Shown piece by piece: positions 1 through 7,045 of a stretch of DNA of 64,000 bases (its first letter is position 1; every line of letters starts with the position of its first letter). The notes beneath the pieces are model-generated. The model did no database searches. It was given only the letters and a program-made list of their open reading frames with translations, and was not told where the DNA came from. Origin of the DNA: JADLHS01 sp049840435 (lineage in GTDB: Bacteria > Verrucomicrobiota > Verrucomicrobiia > Limisphaerales > JADLHS01). The translations under genes and the position numbers were made by a program. The stretch is taken from positions 62,001 through 126,000 of the forward strand of contig JASGKY010000036.1 in the NCBI GenBank assembly GCA_049840435.1. Reading direction: 5' to 3'.

Positions 1-36
1 GCGTTCAAGCGGGCGAAGATTGGATTGTGAGCCGGA

Positions 37-426
37 TTATTTCCCCGGCAGCAACAGATCCAGCGCGATCGCCACAATGGACAGCCCGAAGATGGCGAGG
101 TAATTCCAATCCTCCTGCGAGGCGCGCACGGATTTCAGCAAATAAAGGGCGGCTTCACGTTCATCCTGAGTCGGACTTTCTCCCGTGCGGATTTTCTCGA
201 TGACGTTCGTATGGGCGATGGTCCGCTTACGGCGCTGCGAGATGTAATAGCGATACATGAAGAAAAGCATGTAACCCAGCACGCCGAAGTACCACACAGG
301 CCGCACCCAGCCGGGGGAATATTTTTGCAGCAGGATGATGGCGCGGAACGCCACCGACGACAGCAAGCCCAATAGGAAGAAACCAAAGATGACCGGCTTG
401 GGAATGATTTTGGGTGCGGTGGACAT
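37..426 (-). CDS. small three-TM membrane protein, unknown function
   Basis: I do not recognise this 129-residue protein. Hydrophobic segments lie at about residues 12-32 (IFGFFLLGLLSSVAF region), 43-60 (VWYFGVLGYMLFFMYRYY) and 108-125 (YLAIFGLSIVAIALDLLL). A basic, hydrophilic stretch (SQRRKRTIAH) sits between the second and third. It ends in LLLPGK, so there is almost no C-terminal tail. It lies downstream of the sigma-factor modules on the same strand, but about 190 bases containing a palindromic repeat separate them, so operon membership is doubtful. The start is an ATG at 426 with no clear ribosome binding site. The length and clean membrane pattern support a real gene; the function is open. 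Confidence 0.7.
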   Translation of the reverse strand: MSTAPKIIPKPVIFGFFLLGLLSSVAFRAIILLQKYSPGWVRPVWYFGVLGYMLFFMYRYYISQRRKRTIAHTNVIEKIRTGESPTQDEREAALYLLKSVRASQEDWNYLAIFGLSIVAIALDLLLPGK

Positions 427-537
427 AAATTAGTTTTGTCCACTTGGTAAAAGGGACGCCAACGCGCGGCAAGCAGCAAACCGCTGCGGTTTTTGCTTCC
501 GGTGGCCTAGAAGCTCTCTCATAAATCTGAAAACTAA

Positions 538-600
538 TGTAACGGCGGTCTGTGACTGCCGTTTTCGGGAAAACGTCGGCGTTCACAGCGCACGGCTACA
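538..600. repeat. 63-bp imperfect palindrome, probable dispersed intergenic repeat
   Basis: The left arm begins tgtaacggcggtctgtgac and the right arm, read on the minus strand, begins tgtagccgtgcgctgtgaa. The centre is gttttcgggaaaac, itself a near-perfect inverted repeat. The whole element would fold into one long hairpin. It sits immediately after the stop codon of the minus-strand gene ending at 619. It lacks a T-run on that strand, so it is more like a mobile or dispersed palindromic repeat than a standard terminator. Confidence 0.5.
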
Positions 601-618
601 GTATTTATGAGATGGCTT

Positions 619-2133
619 TTAGGGGGCAGAGGATCGCCAGATCCAGTCGCCGTTTTCAAGGTTGGGCGCAGCTTTGCCGTCGTCGTCCGTTTCATTCCAG
701 CCGACGGAGTAGAGCGTGAAGCCACCGTCGGCTTCGTGTCGATACTTGAGCGGTTGATTGCCGATGAGATCGTTGGGAATGGTGGCGAGGAATTGGGGCC
801 GCAAAGCCGCCAGCGAGTCCGGGTATTGCCTGTGGGCTTGATGGTATCGTTCCAAGGCGCAAGCGATCCGCGCCTGATTGACGGAGGTCTGGTTTCTGGC
901 CGTGGTTTGGAGGGCTTTGTAGAAATTGGGAATCGCAACTTTTGCAATCAGATTGAACAACGAGGTGCGCTCCAGTTCGGTTTGCAACTTGTCCAAGGCG
1001 GTTTTGATTTCCTTGGGGTGGATGTTGGTCTGACAACCTCGAACACTTTCCAGAACCATTCGTTCCAAGGAAGTGCAGACGGCGAGGTTTTGGAAGAGCC
1101 AGCCGCGGGGTGCGAGATTGTAAGCTTTAAGTTTCAGTCCTTTGGACCAATCCCGCCAGGAGCCAAGCAAGCTTTTTTGGGGGGATGCTTGTGATGCTTT
1201 TGTGACGACCGAACTCAGGGCCAATAATTTGTCGAATGGCTCATGTTCAAAAGTGTGACTGGTGGCGGTCAATTCGCAGCGCAACCCTTCGTAAACCGGG
1301 CCGGGCAGGTTGAGTTCCGCCAGCTGAGATTCCAAGGCGAACAACTGCGGTTCTTGCCAAGCGTGCAACTGCAATCCTTCTTCGATGATGCTTGTGTAAA
1401 GTCCAGTGATGGCGACATGAATCATCGCGGCGACCAGGGTCATGGGTTTGCCCGTGGGCTGTCCGAGCAACAGTTTGCGCATGGCATGGATGAAGGTCAG
1501 GTCGTTCAAGGCCGCCGCCGGTTGATTCAACAGCAGGTGACAATGGGCGCGTTGCGCAAAAGTCTGCGCGAGGTTGCGCAAGGCGACCATGTTGGGGATG
1601 AGTATTTCATACGGCCGAGTGTAGTCACCGCCGATGCGGGCGTAGGGGCGTTGCAAGGCGACGTGAATCTGAGTAAACTCGGTTTCAAATTGCTCGCTCC
1701 ACGCCAGAAAATCGGTTGCCGTCGTGGTGTTGGTGATGTGGCTTTCTTTGCCGAAAAGGTGCTGGCTAGGATGTTTGAGTGTGGAGAGGAAGTTGGTCGG
1801 GGGCTGGTCGTTCTGTCCGGTTACAGAAAATCCCTGGCGGACGAACCATTCCTGCATGTGCGGCGCTTTGAAAATGTTTTGCTCATCGGGGATGGCTGGT
1901 GGAATCAGCTTATTCCAATCCATTTCGTAGCCTGCGGCGATCAAATCGTGTTTGCGTTCTTCCCACGCGCGTTGCCCGCGCCAATTCTCGATGGTGTAAA
2001 AGGTGGCGAGCAGCGTGATCAGTGCCGCCAGCGTGACCAACGCGCGGCGGATGGTGCGCCACGAAAAGAGCCAGGCGCGTAATTGTTTCAGCCGGTTTGG
2101 GCGTGGATGGGGTTGGCTCTCATTCATAATCAT
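619..2133 (-). CDS. membrane-anchored protein of the ECF sigma module, copy 2
   Basis: About 504 residues from the ATG at 2133 (ATG 2127 is an alternative). The upstream part of the frame overlaps the preceding gene and is not expected to be translated. There is one N-terminal TM segment (about residues 31-50, ALVTLAALITLLATFY), followed by the ENWRGQRAW motif, then a long hydrophilic and partly helical region. The last 110 residues form a recognisable module: ACALERYHQAHRQYPDSLAA, then LKYRHEADGGFTLYSVGWNE, DDDG and a terminal GDWIWR. That tail is nearly the same in the gene at 3200-4981, and the two proteins are clear paralogues. The QYPDSLAAL pattern resembles tails seen in planctomycete and verrucomicrobial pseudopilin-like proteins (from memory). 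It follows the one-TM gene at 2145-2567 by about 11 bases, so it is very likely co-transcribed with the sigma factor. Function unknown; extracytoplasmic sensing or effector roles are guesses. Confidence 0.78.
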   Translation of the reverse strand: MIMNESQPHPRPNRLKQLRAWLFSWRTIRRALVTLAALITLLATFYTIENWRGQRAWEERKHDLIAAGYEMDWNKLIPPAIPDEQNIFKAPHMQEWFVRQGFSVTGQNDQPPTNFLSTLKHPSQHLFGKESHITNTTTATDFLAWSEQFETEFTQIHVALQRPYARIGGDYTRPYEILIPNMVALRNLAQTFAQRAHCHLLLNQPAAALNDLTFIHAMRKLLLGQPTGKPMTLVAAMIHVAITGLYTSIIEEGLQLHAWQEPQLFALESQLAELNLPGPVYEGLRCELTATSHTFEHEPFDKLLALSSVVTKASQASPQKSLLGSWRDWSKGLKLKAYNLAPRGWLFQNLAVCTSLERMVLESVRGCQTNIHPKEIKTALDKLQTELERTSLFNLIAKVAIPNFYKALQTTARNQTSVNQARIACALERYHQAHRQYPDSLAALRPQFLATIPNDLIGNQPLKYRHEADGGFTLYSVGWNETDDDGKAAPNLENGDWIWRSSAP

Positions 2134-2144
2134 AACAGATTTTT

Positions 2145-2567
2145 TTACGCCACCTTCCAGCGGAGCGGGCGTTCGCCACGCGGTCGGGGGGTGAATGGGA
2201 TTGAGGGTGGAATGACTTGGATTTCCACAGTGCCGGATAGCTCGGCCAGTAATCGTTTCTCTTCCTGATACTTTTGCCACAGTTCCATCGGAGCGCTGGT
2301 TGGGGCGGAGGCGGTGGCGTGCGGTGTGCCGGAGATCTGGGTGTTGGCGATGAGCAGCAGAACCCACGTCGCTGCCAGCCCCGTCCAGATGCGGTGCGCC
2401 GGCAGGATGAGTTCTCGCCAGATAGTTAGCACGCAATGGAGCGGGAGCGGTTTGTGGCGCGCGATCGATGTGGGGGAGAGTTGGGCCACGACTTCGTGCC
2501 GGAGGGCGTCGAGCTTGGCGTCGGCGGCATCGTGGCGATGGATAAGGACTTCACGTGGGGTTTTCAT
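2145..2567 (-). CDS. one-TM putative anti-sigma-like protein, copy 2
   Basis: 140 residues from the ATG at 2567, whose ATGA overlaps the stop codon of the sigma-factor gene, indicating translational coupling. The N-terminal half is hydrophilic (HRHDAADAKLDALRHEVV). A single TM segment lies near residues 62-78 (IWTGLAATWVLLLIAN). A short helix with YQEEKRLLAELSG follows, then a Pro/Arg-rich tail. The paralogue at 4993-5448 shares the TM motif (WAGLVATWIV) and the helix motif (QQRLLYAELVG). Position directly after an ECF sigma gene and the single TM segment are typical of anti-sigma factors, but no zinc-binding HxxxCxxC anti-sigma motif is visible. The anti-sigma role is therefore inferred from context only. 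Confidence 0.7.
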   Translation of the reverse strand: MKTPREVLIHRHDAADAKLDALRHEVVAQLSPTSIARHKPLPLHCVLTIWRELILPAHRIWTGLAATWVLLLIANTQISGTPHATASAPTSAPMELWQKYQEEKRLLAELSGTVEIQVIPPSIPFTPRPRGERPLRWKVA

Positions 2568-3118
2568 GTGACTTTGACCTCCCATAAGGTGCGCAACATT
2601 TTCTTGGCGTAGTGCAAGCGTGACTTCACCGTGCCCAGTGGCGTAGCTGTGACGGCGGCGATGTCTTCGAGCGAGAAATCTTCCATGAAATGCAGCAGTA
2701 ACACCGCGCGGTGCGGCGGTGGAAGTTGGTCCAACAGCTTCATGAATTCAGCCTCTTGCTCGAGGCGAAGGAGCAGGTCACTGGGATCAGTTTCCAATTC
2801 TTCAGGTGTGGCCGCGAATTTTTCGAGCGCCTCCTTTTCACGATCGTGTTTGCGCCAGCGTTGCTGGCATTTCTGATGTGCGACACCAAAGAGCCAGCTG
2901 CCGAACTTGGCGTCGTCGCGCAAACTGCCGAGGTGCCGCGTGGCGGCGATGAAGGTTTCCTGCACGATGTCGAGGCTTGCTTGTTCGTCGTGGACCAGCT
3001 CATACGCAAAAACGTAAAGCGGCTTTTGGAAGCGGCGAAAGAGAGCGTCCCAAGCCTCCGATTTCCCAGCCCGGGCTTGGGCGACGGGCAGTTGTTCGTG
3101 TGCAGCCACCAACAGCAT
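2564..3118 (-). CDS. ECF-type RNA polymerase sigma factor, copy 2
   Basis: 184 residues. Region 2 runs roughly over residues 22-95, with DIVQETFIAATRHLGSLRDD and SWLFGVAHQKCQQRWRK as the core-binding and -10 recognition helices. Region 4 is near residues 130-180: LPPPHRAVLLLHF, then the helix-turn-helix FSLEDIAAVTATPLGTVKSR and LHYAKKMLR. This two-domain layout without regions 1 and 3 is typical of extracytoplasmic-function sigma factors. It directs RNA polymerase to a small regulon, probably including its own operon. The stop codon overlaps the start of the one-TM gene (ATGA at 2564-2567). The ATG at 3118 gives the longest plausible protein, though the first ten residues could be shorter. 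Confidence 0.92.
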   Translation of the reverse strand: MLLVAAHEQLPVAQARAGKSEAWDALFRRFQKPLYVFAYELVHDEQASLDIVQETFIAATRHLGSLRDDAKFGSWLFGVAHQKCQQRWRKHDREKEALEKFAATPEELETDPSDLLLRLEQEAEFMKLLDQLPPPHRAVLLLHFMEDFSLEDIAAVTATPLGTVKSRLHYAKKMLRTLWEVKVT

Positions 3119-3199
3119 TTACAACCAGTGGAATGCCAATGGCGAGAAAAGGTTCAATGCAAGGTGAAGTTTCCTGGAATGCTGACAGCCGTTAGATGG

Positions 3200-4981
3200 C
3201 TATTTAGTTGGATAACGCCAGACCCAGTCGCCTTTCTTGGCGTCCACTCCGCCCCCTTTGCTCAGCTCGACGGTGCCGCCGTCGTCGGTTTCGTTCCAGC
3301 CAACAGAGTAGAGGATGAAACTGCCGTCATCCGTGCGGCGATACTTGAGCGGCTGCCCATTGATGACATCGTGAGGGAGTTGCGCGAGGAATTTGGGCGC
3401 GAGCGCCGTGAGGTTTTCGGGGAATTGTCCGTGGGCGAGGCGGTGGCGCTCCAGTGCGATGGCGACGCGGGCGAGGTCGGTGGAATTTTGCGCGACGACG
3501 AATTTCTCGGCGGCTTTCTGCAACGCGGGCAAGAGGAGGCGGGAAAACCAGTCGTATGGAGTTGGTCGGGTCAGCCGCTTCCCATAGACCTGTTGGGCGT
3601 TTGCTACAGCGGAAGCAGAATAGGTTCGCGTTTGAAGATTGATGATCTGGGAGAAGTAGCCGGCATGGATCTCGCAAAGGGAGAGTTTGTTTTGCTCGAA
3701 CCAACCGCCGGGAATGGCATTCACAGCAAGAGTTTGGAGGCGATCCGGCTTTGGTGTGTTGACGTCGTCAAAATTCCAGCCCATGTTCGCCAGCTCGCTG
3801 CGGTTACGCCGCATATAATCAATGATGCTACAGCCAAATGCCCGCTCGCCGCGCATGGTAAATTGATAGGCGGCTAGGAAATCAAAATTGCCGAGTTCGG
3901 CGTTCAAGGCGGCGAGCTGGGCTTCATTCCACTTATGATCGGCCAGGCCTTCCCAGATGGGCTGAAGTTCAATGTTAAACATGGCGATGCACACCAGATG
4001 CGAGATGAGAAAGGGTTCGCTGCGGATGGCATCCTGCAAACGGGACATCAGCTTGATGTCATCCAGCGCGCGGTCGGATTGATCGGCTTGCAGTTCCGCC
4101 ACCGCCCGCATTTTAAGCGTCGTCGTGCAACCCTTCAGCGAAGCCAGGTGCGGAAGCAAGATCATGGCTGGGTTATCGTCGGTGTAGCTGACCGGGAAAT
4201 GGGCCTGGGGTAGTTTGCTGGCCGCGCGCAGTCGCTCAAGCGCCGGGGCATAGCGGCTCAAAGCGAGCAAAACATCGGCGGCGGGCGTTTGGGGTTCGGC
4301 GGCGACGGGAAAGAAATTTGTGGTGGCAGCTAGGTTGCGATAGTACGTCTGCCAGGCTGTTAGATCAGTTTTCTCTGCGACCTGCCAATTGCCGCTATGG
4401 TTGGTCTGCTTCAATTTGTGCTCGTAAAGTTCAATCGAAATTTGCAATGGCCGGATGCGGTTGGTGTAGCCCAAGGCGGTGACTTTATCTCCGTACCAAG
4501 TCCGGGCCTTTTCCATGCCCATTGCGCCGCTGATTTCCTCCACCCAGATCGGCTGCATGGCGAAGTTTTGATCGTCAGGAACGGGTGCAGGGGTGAGACT
4601 GGCGATGGTGAAGATTTCGCCTTTGGCTTCCGCAGTGAGTTTGTATTTCTGCCAGGCCCGGTGGCCGCGAAAGTTTTCCACCGCATAAAACAGGGCGAGC
4701 AAGGTAACCAAGCAAGCCAGGCCAAAAGCGAATCGCTTGGCGTTTCGCCAGCAGCAGAGCCAGCGGATAAGCCAAACGATGACCATGATCAGGAGGGAAA
4801 TACTCAGCGCCAAGCCGAGTGCCGGTAGAATGTGTTCGGCTGGGTTCTGGTTCTGGGCTGAGGCAAGGCCGAGACCCAGCAGAATCATAAAAATGGTGAC
4901 GGCCAACAGGGCGAACCAGACGAATATCTTGCGCCAGCCTTGCCATGGGCGGGTCCAAACTGATTTGGGTTTATCGTTCAT
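3200..4981 (-). CDS. membrane-anchored protein of the ECF sigma module, copy 1
   Basis: 593 residues from the ATG at 4981. There are three hydrophobic segments near the N-terminus: about residues 18-40 (IFVWFALLAVTIFMILLGLG), 51-71 (LPALGLALSISLLIMVIVW) and 82-98 (FGLACLVTLLALFYAVE). They are followed by ENFRGHRAW and PDDQNF, which match ENWRGQRAW and PDEQNI in copy 2. The C-terminal module is also conserved: IALERHRLAHGQFPENLTAL, then QPLKYRRTDDGSFILYSVGW, NETDDGG and GDWVWR. The first two TM segments are absent from copy 2, so the copies have diverged at the N-terminus while keeping the rest. It starts about 12 bases after the one-TM gene ends and is probably in the same operon as the sigma factor at 5445-5960. 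No catalytic motif was recognised. Confidence 0.78.
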   Translation of the reverse strand: MNDKPKSVWTRPWQGWRKIFVWFALLAVTIFMILLGLGLASAQNQNPAEHILPALGLALSISLLIMVIVWLIRWLCCWRNAKRFAFGLACLVTLLALFYAVENFRGHRAWQKYKLTAEAKGEIFTIASLTPAPVPDDQNFAMQPIWVEEISGAMGMEKARTWYGDKVTALGYTNRIRPLQISIELYEHKLKQTNHSGNWQVAEKTDLTAWQTYYRNLAATTNFFPVAAEPQTPAADVLLALSRYAPALERLRAASKLPQAHFPVSYTDDNPAMILLPHLASLKGCTTTLKMRAVAELQADQSDRALDDIKLMSRLQDAIRSEPFLISHLVCIAMFNIELQPIWEGLADHKWNEAQLAALNAELGNFDFLAAYQFTMRGERAFGCSIIDYMRRNRSELANMGWNFDDVNTPKPDRLQTLAVNAIPGGWFEQNKLSLCEIHAGYFSQIINLQTRTYSASAVANAQQVYGKRLTRPTPYDWFSRLLLPALQKAAEKFVVAQNSTDLARVAIALERHRLAHGQFPENLTALAPKFLAQLPHDVINGQPLKYRRTDDGSFILYSVGWNETDDGGTVELSKGGGVDAKKGDWVWRYPTK

Positions 4982-4992
4982 AAAATTTCAAA

Positions 4993-5448
4993 CTAGGTGA
5001 TGGCGCTTTCCTCGCGTCGCTGGCTGCGCGGGCTGGGGATGTTGGTTTTGAGGCGTTCTGTCGGTTGTTGTTCCGGGCGGCCCACCAGTTCGGCGTACAA
5101 CAGGCGTTGCTGTTTCAAAGCTTGTAATGTCTCTGGCGTTGTGGGCGCAGCTGAACTCGTAATCGAAGTTGTCTTGGTGCTTTCACTTGTTGCTAGATGC
5201 AGTGTGCCAATGACGATCCAGGTCGCGACGAGTCCCGCCCAAGCAACGCGTTGCGGTCGGGCTAGCAGGGCTTGAAACAACTGGAAAAATCCCAACCGCG
5301 GGAAGTGCGTTTTTTGAGTTGATGTAGCGGACGATTGTGCGGCGTTCAGGATTTCCTCGCGCCAGGCAGGTGGAGTTTTGCCGGGAGCAATTTGTTGCAA
5401 TCGTTTCTCGAAGCTGGCGTCTCTGTTGTTCCATTCTTCATTCATCAT
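4993..5448 (-). CDS. one-TM putative anti-sigma-like protein, copy 1
   Basis: 151 residues. The start ATG at 5448 overlaps the sigma-factor stop (ATGA at 5445-5448), the same coupling seen in copy 2. The N-terminal part (EKRLQQIAPGKTPPAWREEI) is hydrophilic and helical. One TM segment lies near residues 71-87 (VAWAGLVATWIVIGTLHL). A Ser/Thr-rich linker and the helix LKQQRLLYAELVG follow, then a charged tail. Similarity to the gene at 2145-2567 is strongest in the TM segment and the LLxAELxG helix. An anti-sigma or membrane-tether role is inferred from position; no known anti-sigma motif is visible. Confidence 0.7.
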   Translation of the reverse strand: MMNEEWNNRDASFEKRLQQIAPGKTPPAWREEILNAAQSSATSTQKTHFPRLGFFQLFQALLARPQRVAWAGLVATWIVIGTLHLATSESTKTTSITSSAAPTTPETLQALKQQRLLYAELVGRPEQQPTERLKTNIPSPRSQRREESAIT

Positions 5449-5960
5449 TCAGCCTTCTTCATTTCCTCGTAAAGGGGACGCAGCCGGGTGCGCAGTTTGT
5501 CTAAGCCGTAGCGATACCGGCTGGCGGCAGTGTTCAAGGGGATTTCTAGGGTGGTGGCGATTTCCTCAAAGGTCAGTCCGGCCCAGAGTTTCAGGTGGAC
5601 GACGGCGCGTTGGTCGGCCGGCAATTCGCCGAGTGCGGCGGCGAGTTCCGTGCGGAAGGCGACTTCATCCGGATCGTCCACTGGAGCGAAGAGGGAGAGT
5701 TGTTCCGCGCCAAATTGCTCGTGGTGTTTATCGCGCGTCCCGCGCCGGCGCATCAGATCAATCGCGGCGTTGTGCGCGAGGCGGAGGAGGAAGGAACGTT
5801 CGTCGCGGGCGTTGGCGAGTAGGTCGGGCTGGCGGGCGAGTTTAACGAAAATTTCCTGAAGCACGTCGCGCGTGTCGGATTCGTCGCGGGTGAAATTCAA
5901 AAGAAAGGCGAACAACGCCTGAGCGTGTCCGTCGTAGAGCCTTTCAAGTTCCGATGGCAT
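5445..5960 (-). CDS. ECF-type RNA polymerase sigma factor, copy 1
   Basis: 171 residues. Region 2 spans about residues 8-78 (LYDGHAQALFAFLLNFTRDE, DVLQEIFVKLARQ, LLRLAHNAAIDLMRRR). Region 4 spans about residues 115-165 (LPADQRAVVHLKLWAGLTFE, EIATTLEIPLNTAASRYRYG, LDKLR). The linker between the domains is acidic. It is the first gene of the five-kilobase minus-strand block, so transcription of copy 1 probably starts in the 50-200 bases upstream of 5960, next to a palindromic repeat. It is homologous to the sigma factor at 2564-3118 but not nearly identical, so the duplication is old. Confidence 0.92.
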   Translation of the reverse strand: MPSELERLYDGHAQALFAFLLNFTRDESDTRDVLQEIFVKLARQPDLLANARDERSFLLRLAHNAAIDLMRRRGTRDKHHEQFGAEQLSLFAPVDDPDEVAFRTELAAALGELPADQRAVVHLKLWAGLTFEEIATTLEIPLNTAASRYRYGLDKLRTRLRPLYEEMKKAE

Positions 5961-6013
5961 CCGAATGCTTTCTGTCAGGACGCGCGCGGGGCGGCAATTT
6001 GTCTAACCGGCTT

Positions 6014-6168
6014 TTAACCGCGGATGGACACAGATGAACATGGATGGGGAAAAGACCTTTGATACGAGTTTCGCGAATGCTCGCTGATGGGAGTCCGATT
6101 CGTGTTAGTTGGCGAAATTCGCGTCAGTCTGGTTTTATCCGTGTTTATCTGTGTCCATCCGTGGTTGA
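6014..6168. repeat. 155-bp inverted-repeat element with GGATGGACACAGAT arms
   Basis: The left arm (6014-6046) reads ttaaccgcggatggacacag and continues atgaacatggatg. The right arm (6133-6168), on the opposite strand, reads ttcaaccacggatggacaca and continues gataaacacggat. The two match at most positions over about 30 bases. The interior also has a partial inverted repeat around gatacgagtttcgcgaat and gaaattcgcgtc. Repeats with this cggatgnacacagat core are familiar from many environmental bacterial genomes (from memory). No protein-coding content is expected. It fills the gap between the first sigma factor and the Nif3-like gene. Confidence 0.65.
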
Positions 6169-6177
6169 ATCTGTCCC

Positions 6178-6939
6178 TCACAATCCAGTTGGATGGTCCA
6201 AGAAGGTCCACGGCACGCGGAATTTTTTGGAAAGATGCGTGGCGATGGCTTTTACGCCGAAGGTTTCGGTGGCGTAATGGCCGCCATACAGGACGTTCAA
6301 GCCGAGTTCCTCCGCCAACGCGTAAGTCCAATGCGGGCCTTCGCCCGTGATGAAGGTGTCCACGCCGGCTGCTGCGGCAGTTTTTAGATCGCCGCCCGCG
6401 CCGCCGGTGACGATGCCGATGCGGCGGCACATCTTCGCGCCGCCGGGAATCAACTTAGGTTTTGTGCCGGTGGCACGAGCGAGGCGCGTGGCGAGTTCGT
6501 CACGAGAGATGTTCGCAACGGTTTGCAAGCCGATGGGCTGGCCGTGGCTGGGGAAAAATTGTGTTAGTTTTTTGAAGCCGAGCGCGGCAGCGAGTTGGGC
6601 GTTGTTGCCGAGCTTGGGGTGCGCGTCGAGCGGCAGGTGCGAACTGTAAACAGCAATGTTGTTCTCGATCAGCGCACGGAGGAGTTCGTATTTCTTGCCG
6701 GTCCACGGATGCGTGTGCGACCAGAACAAGCCGTGGTGCACGATGAGCAGGTCGGCCTTCGCTGCGATAGCAAGCTTCACCGTGGCGAGGCTGGCGTCCA
6801 CCGTGGCGGCGAGGCGCGTCACGCTGCCAGAATTTTCCACCTGCAAGCCATTCGCCGCGCCGTCGTAGTCGCCAATTTCTGCAGTGCGGAGCAGGGTGTC
6901 GCAGTGTTTCACGAGGGCGGCGAGGGATGCTTTTGGCAT
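6178..6939 (-). CDS. Nif3-like dinuclear metal-centre protein
   Basis: 253 residues, the usual size for bacterial Nif3/YbgI-family proteins, which form hexameric toroids with a two-metal site. Visible hallmarks are YDGAANGLQVE near residues 24-34, the metal-binding HHGLFW at about 68-73, SSHLPLDAH near 98-106, and the C-terminal GHYATE motif carrying further His/Glu ligands. The family is often mislabelled GTP cyclohydrolase I type 2; the true substrate is not settled. It is on the minus strand and diverges from speA, with about 106 bases between the two starts, so both promoters share this gap. Confidence 0.9.
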   Translation of the reverse strand: MPKASLAALVKHCDTLLRTAEIGDYDGAANGLQVENSGSVTRLAATVDASLATVKLAIAAKADLLIVHHGLFWSHTHPWTGKKYELLRALIENNIAVYSSHLPLDAHPKLGNNAQLAAALGFKKLTQFFPSHGQPIGLQTVANISRDELATRLARATGTKPKLIPGGAKMCRRIGIVTGGAGGDLKTAAAAGVDTFITGEGPHWTYALAEELGLNVLYGGHYATETFGVKAIATHLSKKFRVPWTFLDHPTGL

Positions 6940-6993
6940 GGCGAGATGAAAGCAGAAGCGGCGGCGGGTGAAAACTTTTTTGCGTATCGTTTA

Positions 6994-7021
6994 TTGCATT
7001 CTCCCGGCGACTTTTTATAGT
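6994..7021 (+). promoter_or_regulatory. candidate sigma-70 promoter for speA
   Basis: TTGCAT at 6994-6999 and TATAGT at 7016-7021 are separated by 16 bases. This places a predicted transcript start near 7028, leaving a leader of under 20 bases before the speA ATG at 7046. Matches are four of six (-35) and five of six (-10). It is a by-eye match only. Confidence 0.4.
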
Positions 7022-7045
7022 GCGCTCGGTTTGAATCATAAATAG

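Noticed and set aside
2711..3877. A 388-codon plus-strand frame across the sigma factor and the large membrane protein
   Set aside because: It is antisense to two supported genes that have a conserved paralogous arrangement.
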